Below are positions 16,571 to 25,788 of a stretch of 64,000 nucleotides of DNA, one piece after another. Made by a program: the position numbers and the translations under genes. Source of the stretch: SCQP01 sp050747745 (GTDB taxonomy: Bacteria > Acidobacteriota > Terriglobia > Terriglobales > SCQP01). Numbering within the stretch: the stretch's first letter is position 1; every line of letters begins with the position of its first letter. Location of the stretch: the NCBI GenBank assembly GCA_050747745.1, contig JBOGKM010000110.1:1-64000 (forward strand), read 5' to 3'. The notes under the pieces were generated by a model. The model was given only the letters and a program-made list of their open reading frames with translations, was not told the origin of the DNA and ran no database searches.

Positions 16571-17767
16571 TTATCGTACCGAAGGTATCTGGGCGCGCGA
16601 AAAATTAATGCGCTCCTGTTGGCTGGGGTGGTTGAAAAACCACCAGACCATCCAGCCGGGAGGATCGGGATAGATCAAATCGGTGTGCTCCTCACTCTGG
16701 AAGCCGTGCACGGCCGCTAGCGGCTTCTGACTCAACCGCAGGCCATAGGCGTCGGCCTGGTGCTCTTCCCAGCGCGAAAAACCATTGGTGGCGGGCGAGG
16801 CCAAAAACAACAGCCCCAGCAGGATGAGCAGCATCAGCGGCAATCCGGCCGGATCCGCGGGCGCATGTCCGCGCGACCAGCGCGGATACAGCCAGCCCAG
16901 AAGCGCAAATAGCGCCAGCAGCAGTCCGATGCTGAAGGCAATGCCTTTCCACAAATGATGGAGCACGTAATGACCGATCTCGTGGCTCACGGTGAACTCA
17001 ATCTCGGGCAAGGTCTCGTCGCGCAGCAAGGTATCGTAGACCACAATCCTCTGGCTGCCCAACACGCCAACCACATAGGCGTTGGTGTGGGCGGACTGGG
17101 CGCTGGCGTTCATCTCCAAAATTTCGGCATGGGGAATACCGGCCTTGCTTGCCAGGCGTTCAATGGCGGCGCGCACCTGCGGGTTCTTCACGGGCGTGAA
17201 TTTATTGAACAGCGGGGAAATGACAATCGGATCGATGGCGACGCTAAGCACCACGCCGACGGCAATCACAATCCACAATTTCAACCACCATTTCGGCCGG
17301 CCCGGGCGCCGCATCCAGCCATAGCCGATGGAGGCCACAATCACGCCCACCACGGTGGTGAGAACCAGCGAGATGGCCCATTGCCCGAACCAGCCGGCCG
17401 CAGTCATGTGCTGAAAACCGAAGGCCTTCTCGCGGGCGTACTCAATATAAAAATCGAAGGGCAGCAGCAGCCCCAGAATGACCGCGAACAAGGCGGCCGT
17501 GACCAGCGCGGCTACGGCCCACGGCGAGCGCATCCGGCGCTGCAGCCAGGCGCGCCAGGCGGGGGTGATGCCGGTGAAATAGGCGGCGGCGAGCAGGGCC
17601 AGCATCCAGAATTCGGAGGCGAGGCTCCAGGCAAGGCCGCCGAAGAGATACTGGCGGGCGCGCGCCAGCTCGGCCGGACCGAGGGGGGCAACGCCGCCGC
17701 TGGCGGCTATCATCTGCCAAGCCATATATATCGCCGTCCCCGGACCCGCTGCCGGCTGAGCCAGCAC
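16571..17767 (-). CDS. M48 family (Ste24/HtpX-like) membrane metalloprotease
   Basis: A protein of about 398 residues with several transmembrane helices before and after the zinc site. The catalytic motif HEIGH is around residue 262, and the third ligand motif WEEHQADAYG lies about 70 residues later, as in CAAX-prenyl-protease-like Ste24. It probably degrades or processes membrane proteins at the inner membrane. The start is uncertain: GTG 17767 has GGAG nine bases upstream, while ATG 17725 is the next choice and gives 384 residues. The 5' end is antisense to the extreme 5' part of a decayed nucleotidyltransferase gene. Confidence 0.88.
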   Translation of the reverse strand: MLAQPAAGPGTAIYMAWQMIAASGGVAPLGPAELARARQYLFGGLAWSLASEFWMLALLAAAYFTGITPAWRAWLQRRMRSPWAVAALVTAALFAVILGLLLPFDFYIEYAREKAFGFQHMTAAGWFGQWAISLVLTTVVGVIVASIGYGWMRRPGRPKWWLKLWIVIAVGVVLSVAIDPIVISPLFNKFTPVKNPQVRAAIERLASKAGIPHAEILEMNASAQSAHTNAYVVGVLGSQRIVVYDTLLRDETLPEIEFTVSHEIGHYVLHHLWKGIAFSIGLLLALFALLGWLYPRWSRGHAPADPAGLPLMLLILLGLLFLASPATNGFSRWEEHQADAYGLRLSQKPLAAVHGFQSEEHTDLIYPDPPGWMVWWFFNHPSQQERINFSRAQIPSVR

Positions 17768-17787
17768 CGCCTTTCGCTCCGGCGTGG

Positions 17788-18075
17788 GTGGCCGAACAGC
17801 GGCAGCTTCTTCAGCGCGTGCTGCCGGTGTTGAGCCATGGCGGGGTGAGCTTTGCCGTGGCCGGAGCCTTCGCCTTTCAACACTACACCGGCATCTGGCG
17901 CTTCACCAAGGATCTGGATATTTTTCTTCCAGCCGCGCGCGGCGTTCCGCAGTACCTTGGTGAATCCGCTGAAGTTCGCGGTGGACGCAGGCGAGTGGGG
18001 CCTGGACAACTTGGAAGGAGCTTCGCGGCGCCGGCGACTGGAGCAGGAAACCGGACCGGGCGGGTGAAGCCTTGA
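17788..18075 (+). pseudogene. Truncated nucleotidyltransferase-like gene
   Basis: The first ~48 residues (LLQRVLPVLSHGGVSFAV, GAFAFQHYTG, WRFTKDLDIFL) match the start of a nucleotidyltransferase-fold family in which a GG/GA motif and TKDxDIF form the active site. Homology stops at DIFL. The rest of the frame, to 18075, is low-complexity Arg/Gly sequence with no resemblance to the family, which normally runs to about 200 residues. The frame is open upstream without an ATG. No gene is seen between here and the S41 gene at 18200, so this stretch is best read as a decayed remnant. Confidence 0.6.
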
Positions 18076-18199
18076 AGATCGCGGCGGTAGCCTTGCACTG
18101 TCCCAGCCGCTGCTGCTGCGCCAGCAGCCACCCCAAGCATTCCGCCTGATCGAAGTTTGATGGCCTTCCGCTATACTGAAGAGAAATCGAGCCTTCCTC

Positions 18200-19417
18200 A
18201 TGTCGCGCAAATCCAGTCTGATTGTTCTCGCCTGCTCCCTGGTGGTTATCGTGGCGCTGATTTCCGGCGCGGTGCTGCGTGCCCAGCACCCGGAAGACAA
18301 CAGCGGCCCGGCCGAGCAACTGGGCGTGATGGCCGAGGTCTACCAGCACATCAACGACGATTACGTCGTCACCCCCAACCTCGCCAAGGTCGGCAACGGA
18401 GCTCTGCACGGGCTGGTGGACTCGCTCGATGCCGATTCCAGCTACATGAGCCCCGCCGAATACGAACTGTTCCAGCAGGATGAGACCAACCCTCCGGCGG
18501 GCCGGGTGGCGGCGGTATTGTCCAAGCGCGTCGGCTATGCCACCGTGGTGGATGTGGAGCCGGGCAGCAATGCCGCCCAGGCAGGCTTGCAGCGCGGTGA
18601 TTTTGTCGAGGCCGTTGACAATCTCGGAACCCGGGATATGTCGCTGGAGGCGATCCAGCATCGCATGGAAGGGCCGATTGGGCAAACCGTCACGCTCGGC
18701 GTGGTGCATCTGCACCAATCGAATCCGGTGAACATCACCATCGCCTTTGCGCCGCTGCACCCATATCCGGTGCGCGCTTCCTTGCAAGACGGCGTCGGCG
18801 TGATCGCGGTGCGTGATCTCGATGCCGGCGCCAGCCGCCAGATCGCCCAGGCCATCGCCCGGCTCAAGGCCCAGGGGGCCCGCGATTACATTCTCGATCT
18901 GCGCAACTGCGGCGCGGGAAGCTATGCGGAAGGTGAAAAAACCGCCAATCTTTTCCTCGCGCACGGCACCATCACCTACCTGCAAGGGCAGAATTTTCCC
19001 CGCGTGGCCACCAGCGCTGTGGCTGCAGATGCGGTGCTGCCCGCGGCGCCGCTGGAGGTGCTGATCAACTCCGGCTCTTCCGGACCAGCCGAAGTTGCCG
19101 CCGCCGCACTGCAACAGAACGGACGGGCGCAGCTGATCGGTGATCAGAGCTTTGGCGAGGGATCGCTGCAAAAACTGATTCCAGTGGGCGACGGCAGCGC
19201 TCTCTGGCTCACTGTGGCGCGCTATTACACGCCCAAGGGCAAGCTGGTGCAGGACGGCCTCACGCCCAACCTACAGCAGGTGCAATATGAGGGGGCGTTG
19301 CCGGAGATGGATTTTCCACCCGAGGGCGTGACCGGCCCGCAAACCGACCTGCAAATGCAAAAAGCGCTGGCGCTGTTCATAGGTCATGCGGCGGCGGCCG
19401 CCGCCGGCTCGAACTGA
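18200..19417 (+). CDS. S41-type (CtpA-like) protein with replaced catalytic dyad
   Basis: A 405-residue protein with an N-terminal membrane anchor or signal (residues 7-27), a PDZ domain at about 100-185 (VVDVEPGSNAAQAGLQRGD) and a C-terminal-processing-protease core. In E. coli Prc the dyad is Ser in SASAS and Lys in TFGKG, 25 residues apart. Here the Lys position is Glu320 (SFGEG) and the position 25 residues earlier is Gly295 in SGSSGPAE; S293 and S294 are one or two residues off. The protein is probably inactive or uses a different mechanism. A -10-like TATACT lies at 18172-18177. Confidence 0.85.
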   Translation: MSRKSSLIVLACSLVVIVALISGAVLRAQHPEDNSGPAEQLGVMAEVYQHINDDYVVTPNLAKVGNGALHGLVDSLDADSSYMSPAEYELFQQDETNPPAGRVAAVLSKRVGYATVVDVEPGSNAAQAGLQRGDFVEAVDNLGTRDMSLEAIQHRMEGPIGQTVTLGVVHLHQSNPVNITIAFAPLHPYPVRASLQDGVGVIAVRDLDAGASRQIAQAIARLKAQGARDYILDLRNCGAGSYAEGEKTANLFLAHGTITYLQGQNFPRVATSAVAADAVLPAAPLEVLINSGSSGPAEVAAAALQQNGRAQLIGDQSFGEGSLQKLIPVGDGSALWLTVARYYTPKGKLVQDGLTPNLQQVQYEGALPEMDFPPEGVTGPQTDLQMQKALALFIGHAAAAAAGSN

Positions 19418-19420
19418 GCC

Positions 19421-20212
19421 GTGGCGATGCGGCTCGCGCTGGTGCAGTTCGCGCCTGCTCTGTTGCATGTGGAAGGCAATCTCACGGCGGCAGTCGAGCG
19501 CATGCACGCCACGCCCGCAGATGTTTATCTGCTTCCCGAGCTGGCGACCAGCGGCTACACCTTCGCCGCCCAGGATGAAGTGGACCGCTGCGCCGAACCG
19601 GCCGACGATGGTCCCAGCCTGCACGCTTTTGCCGCCTTTGCGCGCGAGCACAACGCTTACGTCGTCTACGGCTTTCCCGAACGCGCGGGCGGCAAGTTTT
19701 TCAATTCCGCTTCACTGCTCGCTCCTTCCGGCCGCCTCGCTACCTATCGCAAGCTGCACGTATTCGGCCGCGAAAAATTGTTCTTCGCCGCCGGTGACGC
19801 TCCCGCTCCGGTAGTCGAGCTGCCCTGGGGCAAGGTCGGGGTGATGATTTGCTTCGACTGGTATTTTCCCGAGCTGGCGCGCTCGCTGGCTCTACGCGGC
19901 GCTGAACTGCTGCTACATCCCGCCAACCTCGTTCTTCCACACTGTCCCCAGGCGATGATCACGCGTTCGCTGGAAAATCACGTCTTTTCCGCCACCTGCG
20001 ACCGTGTGGGCACGGAATCCAACCGGGGCGTGCAGCACGAATTCATCGGCTCCAGCCAGGTGGTCAGCCCGGCCGGCGAGCTACTGGTCCGCCTTTCGCG
20101 CGAACGCGAGGAAACCGCCGTAGTGGAGACGGATTTGGCGCAGGCACGCTCCAAGGCGGTGGGTGAATTCAATGATCTCTTTGCGGACCGGCGGGCGGTA
20201 CATTACGTTTAA
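19421..20212 (+). CDS. Carbon-nitrogen hydrolase (nitrilase superfamily)
   Basis: A 263-residue enzyme with the full catalytic triad: Glu40 (LLPELATSGY), Lys111 (YRKLHVFGREK) and Cys144 (VMICFDWYFPE). The superfamily hydrolyses amides or nitriles, such as N-carbamoyl amines, omega-amides or deaminated glutathione. The substrate cannot be assigned from the sequence. The gene starts four bases after the S41 gene at GTG 19421; ATG 19427 is an equally possible start. Confidence 0.9.
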   Translation: MAMRLALVQFAPALLHVEGNLTAAVERMHATPADVYLLPELATSGYTFAAQDEVDRCAEPADDGPSLHAFAAFAREHNAYVVYGFPERAGGKFFNSASLLAPSGRLATYRKLHVFGREKLFFAAGDAPAPVVELPWGKVGVMICFDWYFPELARSLALRGAELLLHPANLVLPHCPQAMITRSLENHVFSATCDRVGTESNRGVQHEFIGSSQVVSPAGELLVRLSREREETAVVETDLAQARSKAVGEFNDLFADRRAVHYV

Positions 20213-20227
20213 GCATCCAAACCCGCT

Positions 20228-20740
20228 ATGGCGGGACATCTCAAACGCAACCTTGCTGTGGGACTGCTGGCCGGACTGGCGGGCACGGCGGTAATGGATC
20301 AGTACTGGCGCGTACTGGCAAAAACCAAACCCGATTGGGTGACCAGCGGCGAGGAGCCGAGTACGCAAAAAGCCGCGCGCAAGCTGCTGCAGAATGTGGG
20401 CGTGCACTCGCCCTCGCGGCGCATACGCAAACGCGGCGGCGAGGCGGTGCACTGGGGCACCGGATTGACCTGGGGACTGGCGGTCGGCGCGGCCAGCGCG
20501 GCTGGCGTGCCGATCACCTGGGGCGGCGGCCAGCTTTTCGGGACCGGGGTGTGGGCGCTCAGCGACGAGTGGCTCAAATACAAAATGGAACTGGGCAAAC
20601 ATCCGCGCGAGCGTTCCAGGCGCGATCACGTCAGCGCTCTGGGCGCTCACTTGTCCTATGGACTCGGCGTGTGGGCGGTGATGAAAACCTTGGCCGGCAA
20701 GGGCGCGCAAAAACGCGGCTCCCTCCGCCGCGCGGCTTAG
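20228..20740 (+). CDS. Small membrane protein, DUF1440-like
   Basis: A 170-residue protein with hydrophobic segments near residues 9-24 (VGLLAGLAGTAVMDQYW), 77-100 and 138-155, and a basic C-terminus. The LLAGLAGTAVM start and the HWGTGLTWGLAVGA motif resemble the YagU/DUF1440 type, whose role is unknown apart from acid-stress links in E. coli. It follows the hydrolase by 15 bases and ends six bases from the convergent response regulator gene. Confidence 0.6.
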   Translation: MAGHLKRNLAVGLLAGLAGTAVMDQYWRVLAKTKPDWVTSGEEPSTQKAARKLLQNVGVHSPSRRIRKRGGEAVHWGTGLTWGLAVGAASAAGVPITWGGGQLFGTGVWALSDEWLKYKMELGKHPRERSRRDHVSALGAHLSYGLGVWAVMKTLAGKGAQKRGSLRRAA

Positions 20741-20745
20741 GCGGT

Positions 20746-21555
20746 TTAATTCTGCAAGAGACCGAACGCGCGCAGGGAGCGCAGCAAGTCGACGTCAAGA
20801 GCATTGTTCATTTCGAAAATCTGGGTGGTCAATGCGCTCAGGTCCAACTGCAACAGCTCGCGCAGGACGACGTCAAATATCGTTCGGCGCAAGAAGCCGA
20901 TCTCTTTGGCTACCCATTCGGCGCTATAGTTCTGCACGTGACGCATGTGGCCGTGAGCGGCGGCATGCCCATCGCCCAGATCGCCGGCTTGCGGCCCGGC
21001 GCCGCCGCCCGCGATGTCGGTCACGATGAAGTCCATGTGGTCCAGGCGTTCGGCGGGCGTAAGGGGAACTTGCGCAAGCTCCTTGTCTGCCTCCACCAGT
21101 TTCAGCCACGCCGCAAGGATCTCGGTCCTTTGGTGCTCCAGCAGAAGCCAGAGTGACATCCGTTCCGGCTGATGCTGCTCGCGGCAGGAGATCTCCGCCA
21201 TTTTGCGGGGCAAATCCCGCAGTACGCCGATATCGACCGGCTTCACCAGCACGACATCGAGCGCACCCTGCATGGCCAGCACGGCGCGGGTGAAATCCGG
21301 GTAGCCGGTAATCAGGACCGTGCGCGCCTGGGGCTGGAGATAACGCATGGCTTCGGCCAAAATCAGGCCGTCGCCTGCGCCTTCGATGTTGAGATCGGTG
21401 ACCAGCAGGTCAAAATGCTGGCCGGCAATGCGGCGTAGCGCGGGCGCAGTCGTGCATTCGCAGGCGACATCATTGCTCCGGCCGAGAATCGCGCTGGTTA
21501 ACTCCAAAAGATCGCGGTCATCCTCGACCGCCAGGATGCGGCTCCGCTCCTGCAT
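20746..21555 (-). CDS. Response regulator with C-terminal RsbRD-like helical domain
   Basis: A 269-residue protein. Residues ~5-120 are a receiver domain: acidic EDD at 11-13, phosphoacceptor Asp54 (LVTDLN), Thr83 and Lys105 (LVKPVD). No DNA-binding output follows. Instead, residues ~135-269 form an all-helical region with HGHMRHVQNYSAEWVAKE and LRRTIFDVV, which resembles the N-terminal domain of RsbRD-type stress regulators (PF14361, from memory). The start is uncertain: ATG 21555 gives the clean receiver N-terminus, while GTG 21612 would add 19 residues. The Oar receptor gene lies upstream on the same strand. Confidence 0.75.
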   Translation of the reverse strand: MQERSRILAVEDDRDLLELTSAILGRSNDVACECTTAPALRRIAGQHFDLLVTDLNIEGAGDGLILAEAMRYLQPQARTVLITGYPDFTRAVLAMQGALDVVLVKPVDIGVLRDLPRKMAEISCREQHQPERMSLWLLLEHQRTEILAAWLKLVEADKELAQVPLTPAERLDHMDFIVTDIAGGGAGPQAGDLGDGHAAAHGHMRHVQNYSAEWVAKEIGFLRRTIFDVVLRELLQLDLSALTTQIFEMNNALDVDLLRSLRAFGLLQN

Positions 21556-21627
21556 GTGGATGCTAAGAAGCGGAAGCGAAGCGCTGGGATGCACGCCAGC
21601 GCCGATTGTCACGAGCGGGCGATCCGC

Positions 21628-24600
21628 CTAGAAAATGAACCTGGCGACAATCTGGATGGTGCGGCCTCCGTAGTCGCTGTTGGAATCCACCGCCTGGTAG
21701 GCGTTGGTGATCTGGCCGAAGTTCGGGGTCTGCAAATTGGCGCCTGCAGTTCCGAAGGTGGCTGCCGAACCGGTCCAGAAGAAGTTGGCGTTGTTGAACG
21801 CATCCAGGACCTGGACCTGAATCTGGGAAGCGACGCGCTCGGTGATCTGCGTGTTCTTCACCAGTGAAAAATCTGGCATGAAGAAGGGCGCGTCATAGAT
21901 GAAAATGCGCTGACACTCCTGCCCCGGCGTGGTGCAGGGGCTGATGACGCTGGTGTTCACGCCCTCGCCACCCGGCCCCAGCAGGTTCTGGGGGACGTAC
22001 CAGACCGCGCCCGGAGCGGGCGCGGCGGTCTTATAAACGCCCATCTGGCTTTGTAGCTGCTGCACCGAGGTGCCGGTGAGTTGCACGCCGCCGTCCTCGT
22101 TGTTGAAGGTGTCGTAGCCGCCGGTGAGCAGGCCGGGACGGCCGGATTGCAACATAATGTTGCTGTCGAAGTCCCAACCGCCGATGAAGGTGTTGAGCAG
22201 GCTGGAGGCGCTGCCGCCCCAATGCTCGCCGCGGCCAAAGGGCAGCTCCCACATGGAATAGAACTTGAAGGCGCTGCGAATGTCAAACGGCGCCGGGCCT
22301 TTCATCAGGCCCGGATCGCGAAGCGTGACCTCGTCGGTGTAGTTGTTGCCGTTGCGCTGCCAGTCATCGGTCAGGCTGTGGCTCCAGGTGTAGCTGCCGT
22401 CGAGCGTGAGGCCGTGAATCGGCCGGCGGCGGATGATGATCATCAGCCCGTTATAGGTGGACTGCAGGCCGTTGCGGAGGTAATAGGCGCCGCCGAGGGC
22501 GTCCGGGTTCACCGTGAACAGGTTGCTGGGGTAGCCGTTGCCGCTGAAGTCCTGCCAGTAGTTATAGGTGGTCGCCAGCGAATCCGCCAGCGCGCCCGCC
22601 TGGCCGGTTTGCAAATCGCTGATGAAGCCGCCATTGCTGAACCCGGCAGCCTGCTGTGAGGCCGTAGTGGTCGCCGTCCCTGCACCCGGCGCATTGAACG
22701 CCGCCGTCATGATCGGCACGTTCACCTGATCGTGCAGCCCGGTGTTGGCGAAGGTCGGGCTGGCGGCGCAGGCCTTGTTGGCCATGCACGCATTCAGGTT
22801 CCCGACGGCGTTTTTGAACTCATTGAGGAAGTTCTCGCTTCCCGGCTGGAAGATGTTCACCTCGTTCATGTTCAACTGGTCGAGCAGGCCGACACCGTGG
22901 TTGCCCACATAGCGGATCTCCAACGCCGTGTGCTGCCCGAGCTGACGCTGGATGCCCACGGTCCAACTTTCGACGTAGGGCATGTGCAGGTTGGGATCGA
23001 ACGCGTTGACATAATTCGAGGTGGAGTTGGGGTCGATGGGGATAGTGGAGGAAAACGAGGCGGGCGTCTGCACCAGCGGCAGCGTGGATTTGCTCCCGCC
23101 GGCCACATCCGTGCCGATCTGGATGGTACCGGCGTTATAGAGTCCCGCCGGCTGGCTGGTTGCATACGGGGCCGCGGAGGCGAATTGAGCGCCCGTATAG
23201 CCGGGATTGCCGCCCGCGATGGACTGGAAGTTTTCCAAACCCTCGCGGGAATAGGAGATGGAGTAGCCGGCGCGTAGCACGGTTTGGCCGCCGTTGCCGA
23301 ACAGCCAGCCACCGCCATGCGGCTCCCACGCGACGCCGAGGCTGGGAGCAAAACCCTTGTACCAGTTGTTGTACCACTTGGCGTTCAGATCGTTGGTGAA
23401 GCTCGGCGTCGCACCGGTCAGCGTGCCGGGCATGAACAGGTTGCCCGCGCCGGAGATGCCGTAAACCGCGCCCGGACCGCCGTTGACGACAAAATATTCA
23501 TTTTCGTCGTCCTTGGGCACGCCCTCAAACTGCCAGCGCAAACCGTAGTTGACGGTCAGGTTCGGCCGAACGCGCCAACTGTCGGTGCCGAAAAAGCCCA
23601 GATCGGTTTGGTGCATTTGCTGGAACTCGGGAGCTCCGGTCTGGAACTGGCGCGTGCTGGGATTGAGCGCCACGCTGCCGCGATAGCTGGTGACGTTGCC
23701 GGTGAGCAGCCCGTAGGTGTCCTCGGCAGCGACAAGATCCGCCGACGTTATGCCGGGCAGGTTCCCGTTTGCGCCACCGGTGAAAAATGTTTCCATGGGC
23801 TCGGAGCCGCTCCAGCCCAAATTGACGCCAGCAACCACGTTGCCGTTGTCCTGTTCCGAATAGCGCTGGCGCGTCGCGGTCATGCCAAAGGTCATGTTGT
23901 GGTTGCCGTGGACCCAGGCAAGGTTATCAATCAACTGGTAGACATTGTCCCATTCGCTGGAGGGGCCATAGGAAAGATAGGGGTTGGTGACCAGCGGGCT
24001 GTTGAGGTTGTCGGAGTTGGGGTAGTTGCCCGGTAGGTTCGGCGCCATGCGGATGCTGCCCAAATCGGTGCTGATTTCCGGGTACAGGGTCGAGCCCTGC
24101 TCGTAGCCGAAAATGGACGGACTGCTCTGAAACCCGACGCGCAGTTCGTTGTTCATCGTGGGGGTGACCTGCCAGCGCCAGGCAGCAGCCCAGATGGCAC
24201 GGTCGGCGGCATAGCCAAACTGCTCGGTGGCAAACGGCGCCACCGGGTAGGTGGCGCCGCCGCCGTTGAGGTCGTCGGGGTTGATGATCAACCGGCTCAG
24301 GTGCCAGTCGAACTCGAGCGAGTTCTTGCTGTTGATGTTGTAATCCAGCCGGGCATCGGGGTTTTCCTGGATGTTGCTGCCGCTTTCCGGGAACACCAGA
24401 GCTTCCTGATAGCTGCTCGGCGGGGTGGTCAGTGTCTCGCCGGGACCCATCGAGGCGGCGGCGCCAAGCATTTTGCCCACGAACGCATCTTCGGCGATGG
24501 GCGCACTACCACCGCTCTGCGCGTTATACGCATTGGCCATCGCGTAGAGATTGGCCTGGCAGGTTCCGGTGCCCGCGTTGCAAGTGGTCCACGCGTTGGG

Positions 24601-25623
24601 CGTGGCCGAGGACGGCATGGTGGTGGGAGAGTAGTCAAACAATCCCTTCTGCGCGTCCGCATTCAGCATGGTCGAGTTCGCGATTTCGCCTTCCGGCTGC
24701 GAGAAGCGCGTCAGGTCGGTAAAGAAGAAGAGCTTGTTTTTCCAGATGGGACCGCCAATGGTGTAGCCCCATTGATTGAACTGCATGATGGGGATCGGCT
24801 GGCCCGCGAGGTTGTTGAAATAGTAGTTGGAGTTCAGCCCGCTGTTGCGGAAATAGTCGAATACCGAGCCGTGGAAGGAGTTGGTGCCGCGTTTGCTGGT
24901 GTAGTTGATCTGCACCGAACCATCGCCGGTCTGATTGGCCGCACCGGCGGCGCTGACCACGTCAAACTCGGCGGTGTCGCTGGTGTTGGGCGTGATCATG
25001 GTAAACAGCGGATCGCCGCTCTTGCCGGATTCCCATTGGGCGGAAATGCCATCAATGGTGATGTTGACGGCCCCGCCGGGCAGGCCCAGGGCGCTGGACT
25101 GGCGTGGCGCGCCCATCGTCTGGATCGCCGGATCCGTCATGGTCAGCGAGTACAAGGCGCTGTCGGAGGAGGCCGACGGCAAAGTGGTGATGACCGCGCC
25201 GGTAATGCTGGTTCCGACTGAGGTTTCCTGCGTCTGCAACACGCTTTGGCCTGCTTCCACGGTGATGGTGGTCGCCTGCGAACCCACTTGCAGCGTGGCG
25301 TTCAGCGTGTAGGTCTGGTTGGCCACCACGGTCACTTCCTGGAACGTGCCGGTCTTGAAGCCGGTTTTGCTCACCGTCACCAGATAGCTGCCGGGGGCGA
25401 CGTTGGCGAGCGCGTAATGCCCGTCTGCGCCCGTTTTGGTGCTTAAGCGGATGCCGGTGGTGATGCCCATGACCTTGACCGCCGCGCCGGGAACGGCCGC
25501 ATGGCTGGGATCGAGCACCGTGCCCGCCACAACGCCAGTGTTATTCACCTGCGCCCATACGGCGAGACTTAAGCCGGCGACCGCAGCTAACGCACACAAA
25601 GACCGAAGCAATGCTCGGGACAT
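21628..25623 (-). CDS. Oar-type TonB-dependent outer-membrane receptor
   Basis: A 1331-residue protein with a signal peptide. Residues ~30-115 form a carboxypeptidase-regulatory-like beta-sandwich (TVLDPSHAAVPGAAV, GADGHYALANVAPGSY), followed by a TonB plug and a long beta-barrel ending in ARFIF with a terminal Phe. This is the large Oar-like type that is expanded in acidobacteria, probably for import of polymer breakdown products; the ligand is unknown. The ATG at 25623 is chosen over GTG 25629 because AGGAGG (25636-25631) is seven bases from the ATG but only one from the GTG. Confidence 0.95.
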   Translation of the reverse strand: MSRALLRSLCALAAVAGLSLAVWAQVNNTGVVAGTVLDPSHAAVPGAAVKVMGITTGIRLSTKTGADGHYALANVAPGSYLVTVSKTGFKTGTFQEVTVVANQTYTLNATLQVGSQATTITVEAGQSVLQTQETSVGTSITGAVITTLPSASSDSALYSLTMTDPAIQTMGAPRQSSALGLPGGAVNITIDGISAQWESGKSGDPLFTMITPNTSDTAEFDVVSAAGAANQTGDGSVQINYTSKRGTNSFHGSVFDYFRNSGLNSNYYFNNLAGQPIPIMQFNQWGYTIGGPIWKNKLFFFTDLTRFSQPEGEIANSTMLNADAQKGLFDYSPTTMPSSATPNAWTTCNAGTGTCQANLYAMANAYNAQSGGSAPIAEDAFVGKMLGAAASMGPGETLTTPPSSYQEALVFPESGSNIQENPDARLDYNINSKNSLEFDWHLSRLIINPDDLNGGGATYPVAPFATEQFGYAADRAIWAAAWRWQVTPTMNNELRVGFQSSPSIFGYEQGSTLYPEISTDLGSIRMAPNLPGNYPNSDNLNSPLVTNPYLSYGPSSEWDNVYQLIDNLAWVHGNHNMTFGMTATRQRYSEQDNGNVVAGVNLGWSGSEPMETFFTGGANGNLPGITSADLVAAEDTYGLLTGNVTSYRGSVALNPSTRQFQTGAPEFQQMHQTDLGFFGTDSWRVRPNLTVNYGLRWQFEGVPKDDENEYFVVNGGPGAVYGISGAGNLFMPGTLTGATPSFTNDLNAKWYNNWYKGFAPSLGVAWEPHGGGWLFGNGGQTVLRAGYSISYSREGLENFQSIAGGNPGYTGAQFASAAPYATSQPAGLYNAGTIQIGTDVAGGSKSTLPLVQTPASFSSTIPIDPNSTSNYVNAFDPNLHMPYVESWTVGIQRQLGQHTALEIRYVGNHGVGLLDQLNMNEVNIFQPGSENFLNEFKNAVGNLNACMANKACAASPTFANTGLHDQVNVPIMTAAFNAPGAGTATTTASQQAAGFSNGGFISDLQTGQAGALADSLATTYNYWQDFSGNGYPSNLFTVNPDALGGAYYLRNGLQSTYNGLMIIIRRRPIHGLTLDGSYTWSHSLTDDWQRNGNNYTDEVTLRDPGLMKGPAPFDIRSAFKFYSMWELPFGRGEHWGGSASSLLNTFIGGWDFDSNIMLQSGRPGLLTGGYDTFNNEDGGVQLTGTSVQQLQSQMGVYKTAAPAPGAVWYVPQNLLGPGGEGVNTSVISPCTTPGQECQRIFIYDAPFFMPDFSLVKNTQITERVASQIQVQVLDAFNNANFFWTGSAATFGTAGANLQTPNFGQITNAYQAVDSNSDYGGRTIQIVARFIF

Positions 25624-25775
25624 GCTCACTCCTCCTGATTAAGTAGTTTCCACCCTTTTGTGATCGGCCACGAAATAAAAAAATGTTAACGGCGGGAGCG
25701 TGAAAATTCCAAAATCCACCGGGCCGGCGCGTGCATTTACAAAAATTAGTCGCGCCGCGGCGGGCGCGGCAGTGC

Positions 25776-25781
25776 TACATT
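25776..25781 (+). promoter_or_regulatory. TANNNT hexamer before the Tat-signal gene (possible leaderless -10)
   Basis: TACATT ends seven bases before the ATG at 25789, with no Shine-Dalgarno sequence between. No -35 hexamer is apparent. The 155-bp intergenic region between this gene and the divergent Oar gene is AT-richer than its surroundings (for example AAATAAAAAAATG around 25675) and must hold both promoters. Confidence 0.35.
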
Positions 25782-25788
25782 CGCCTTG

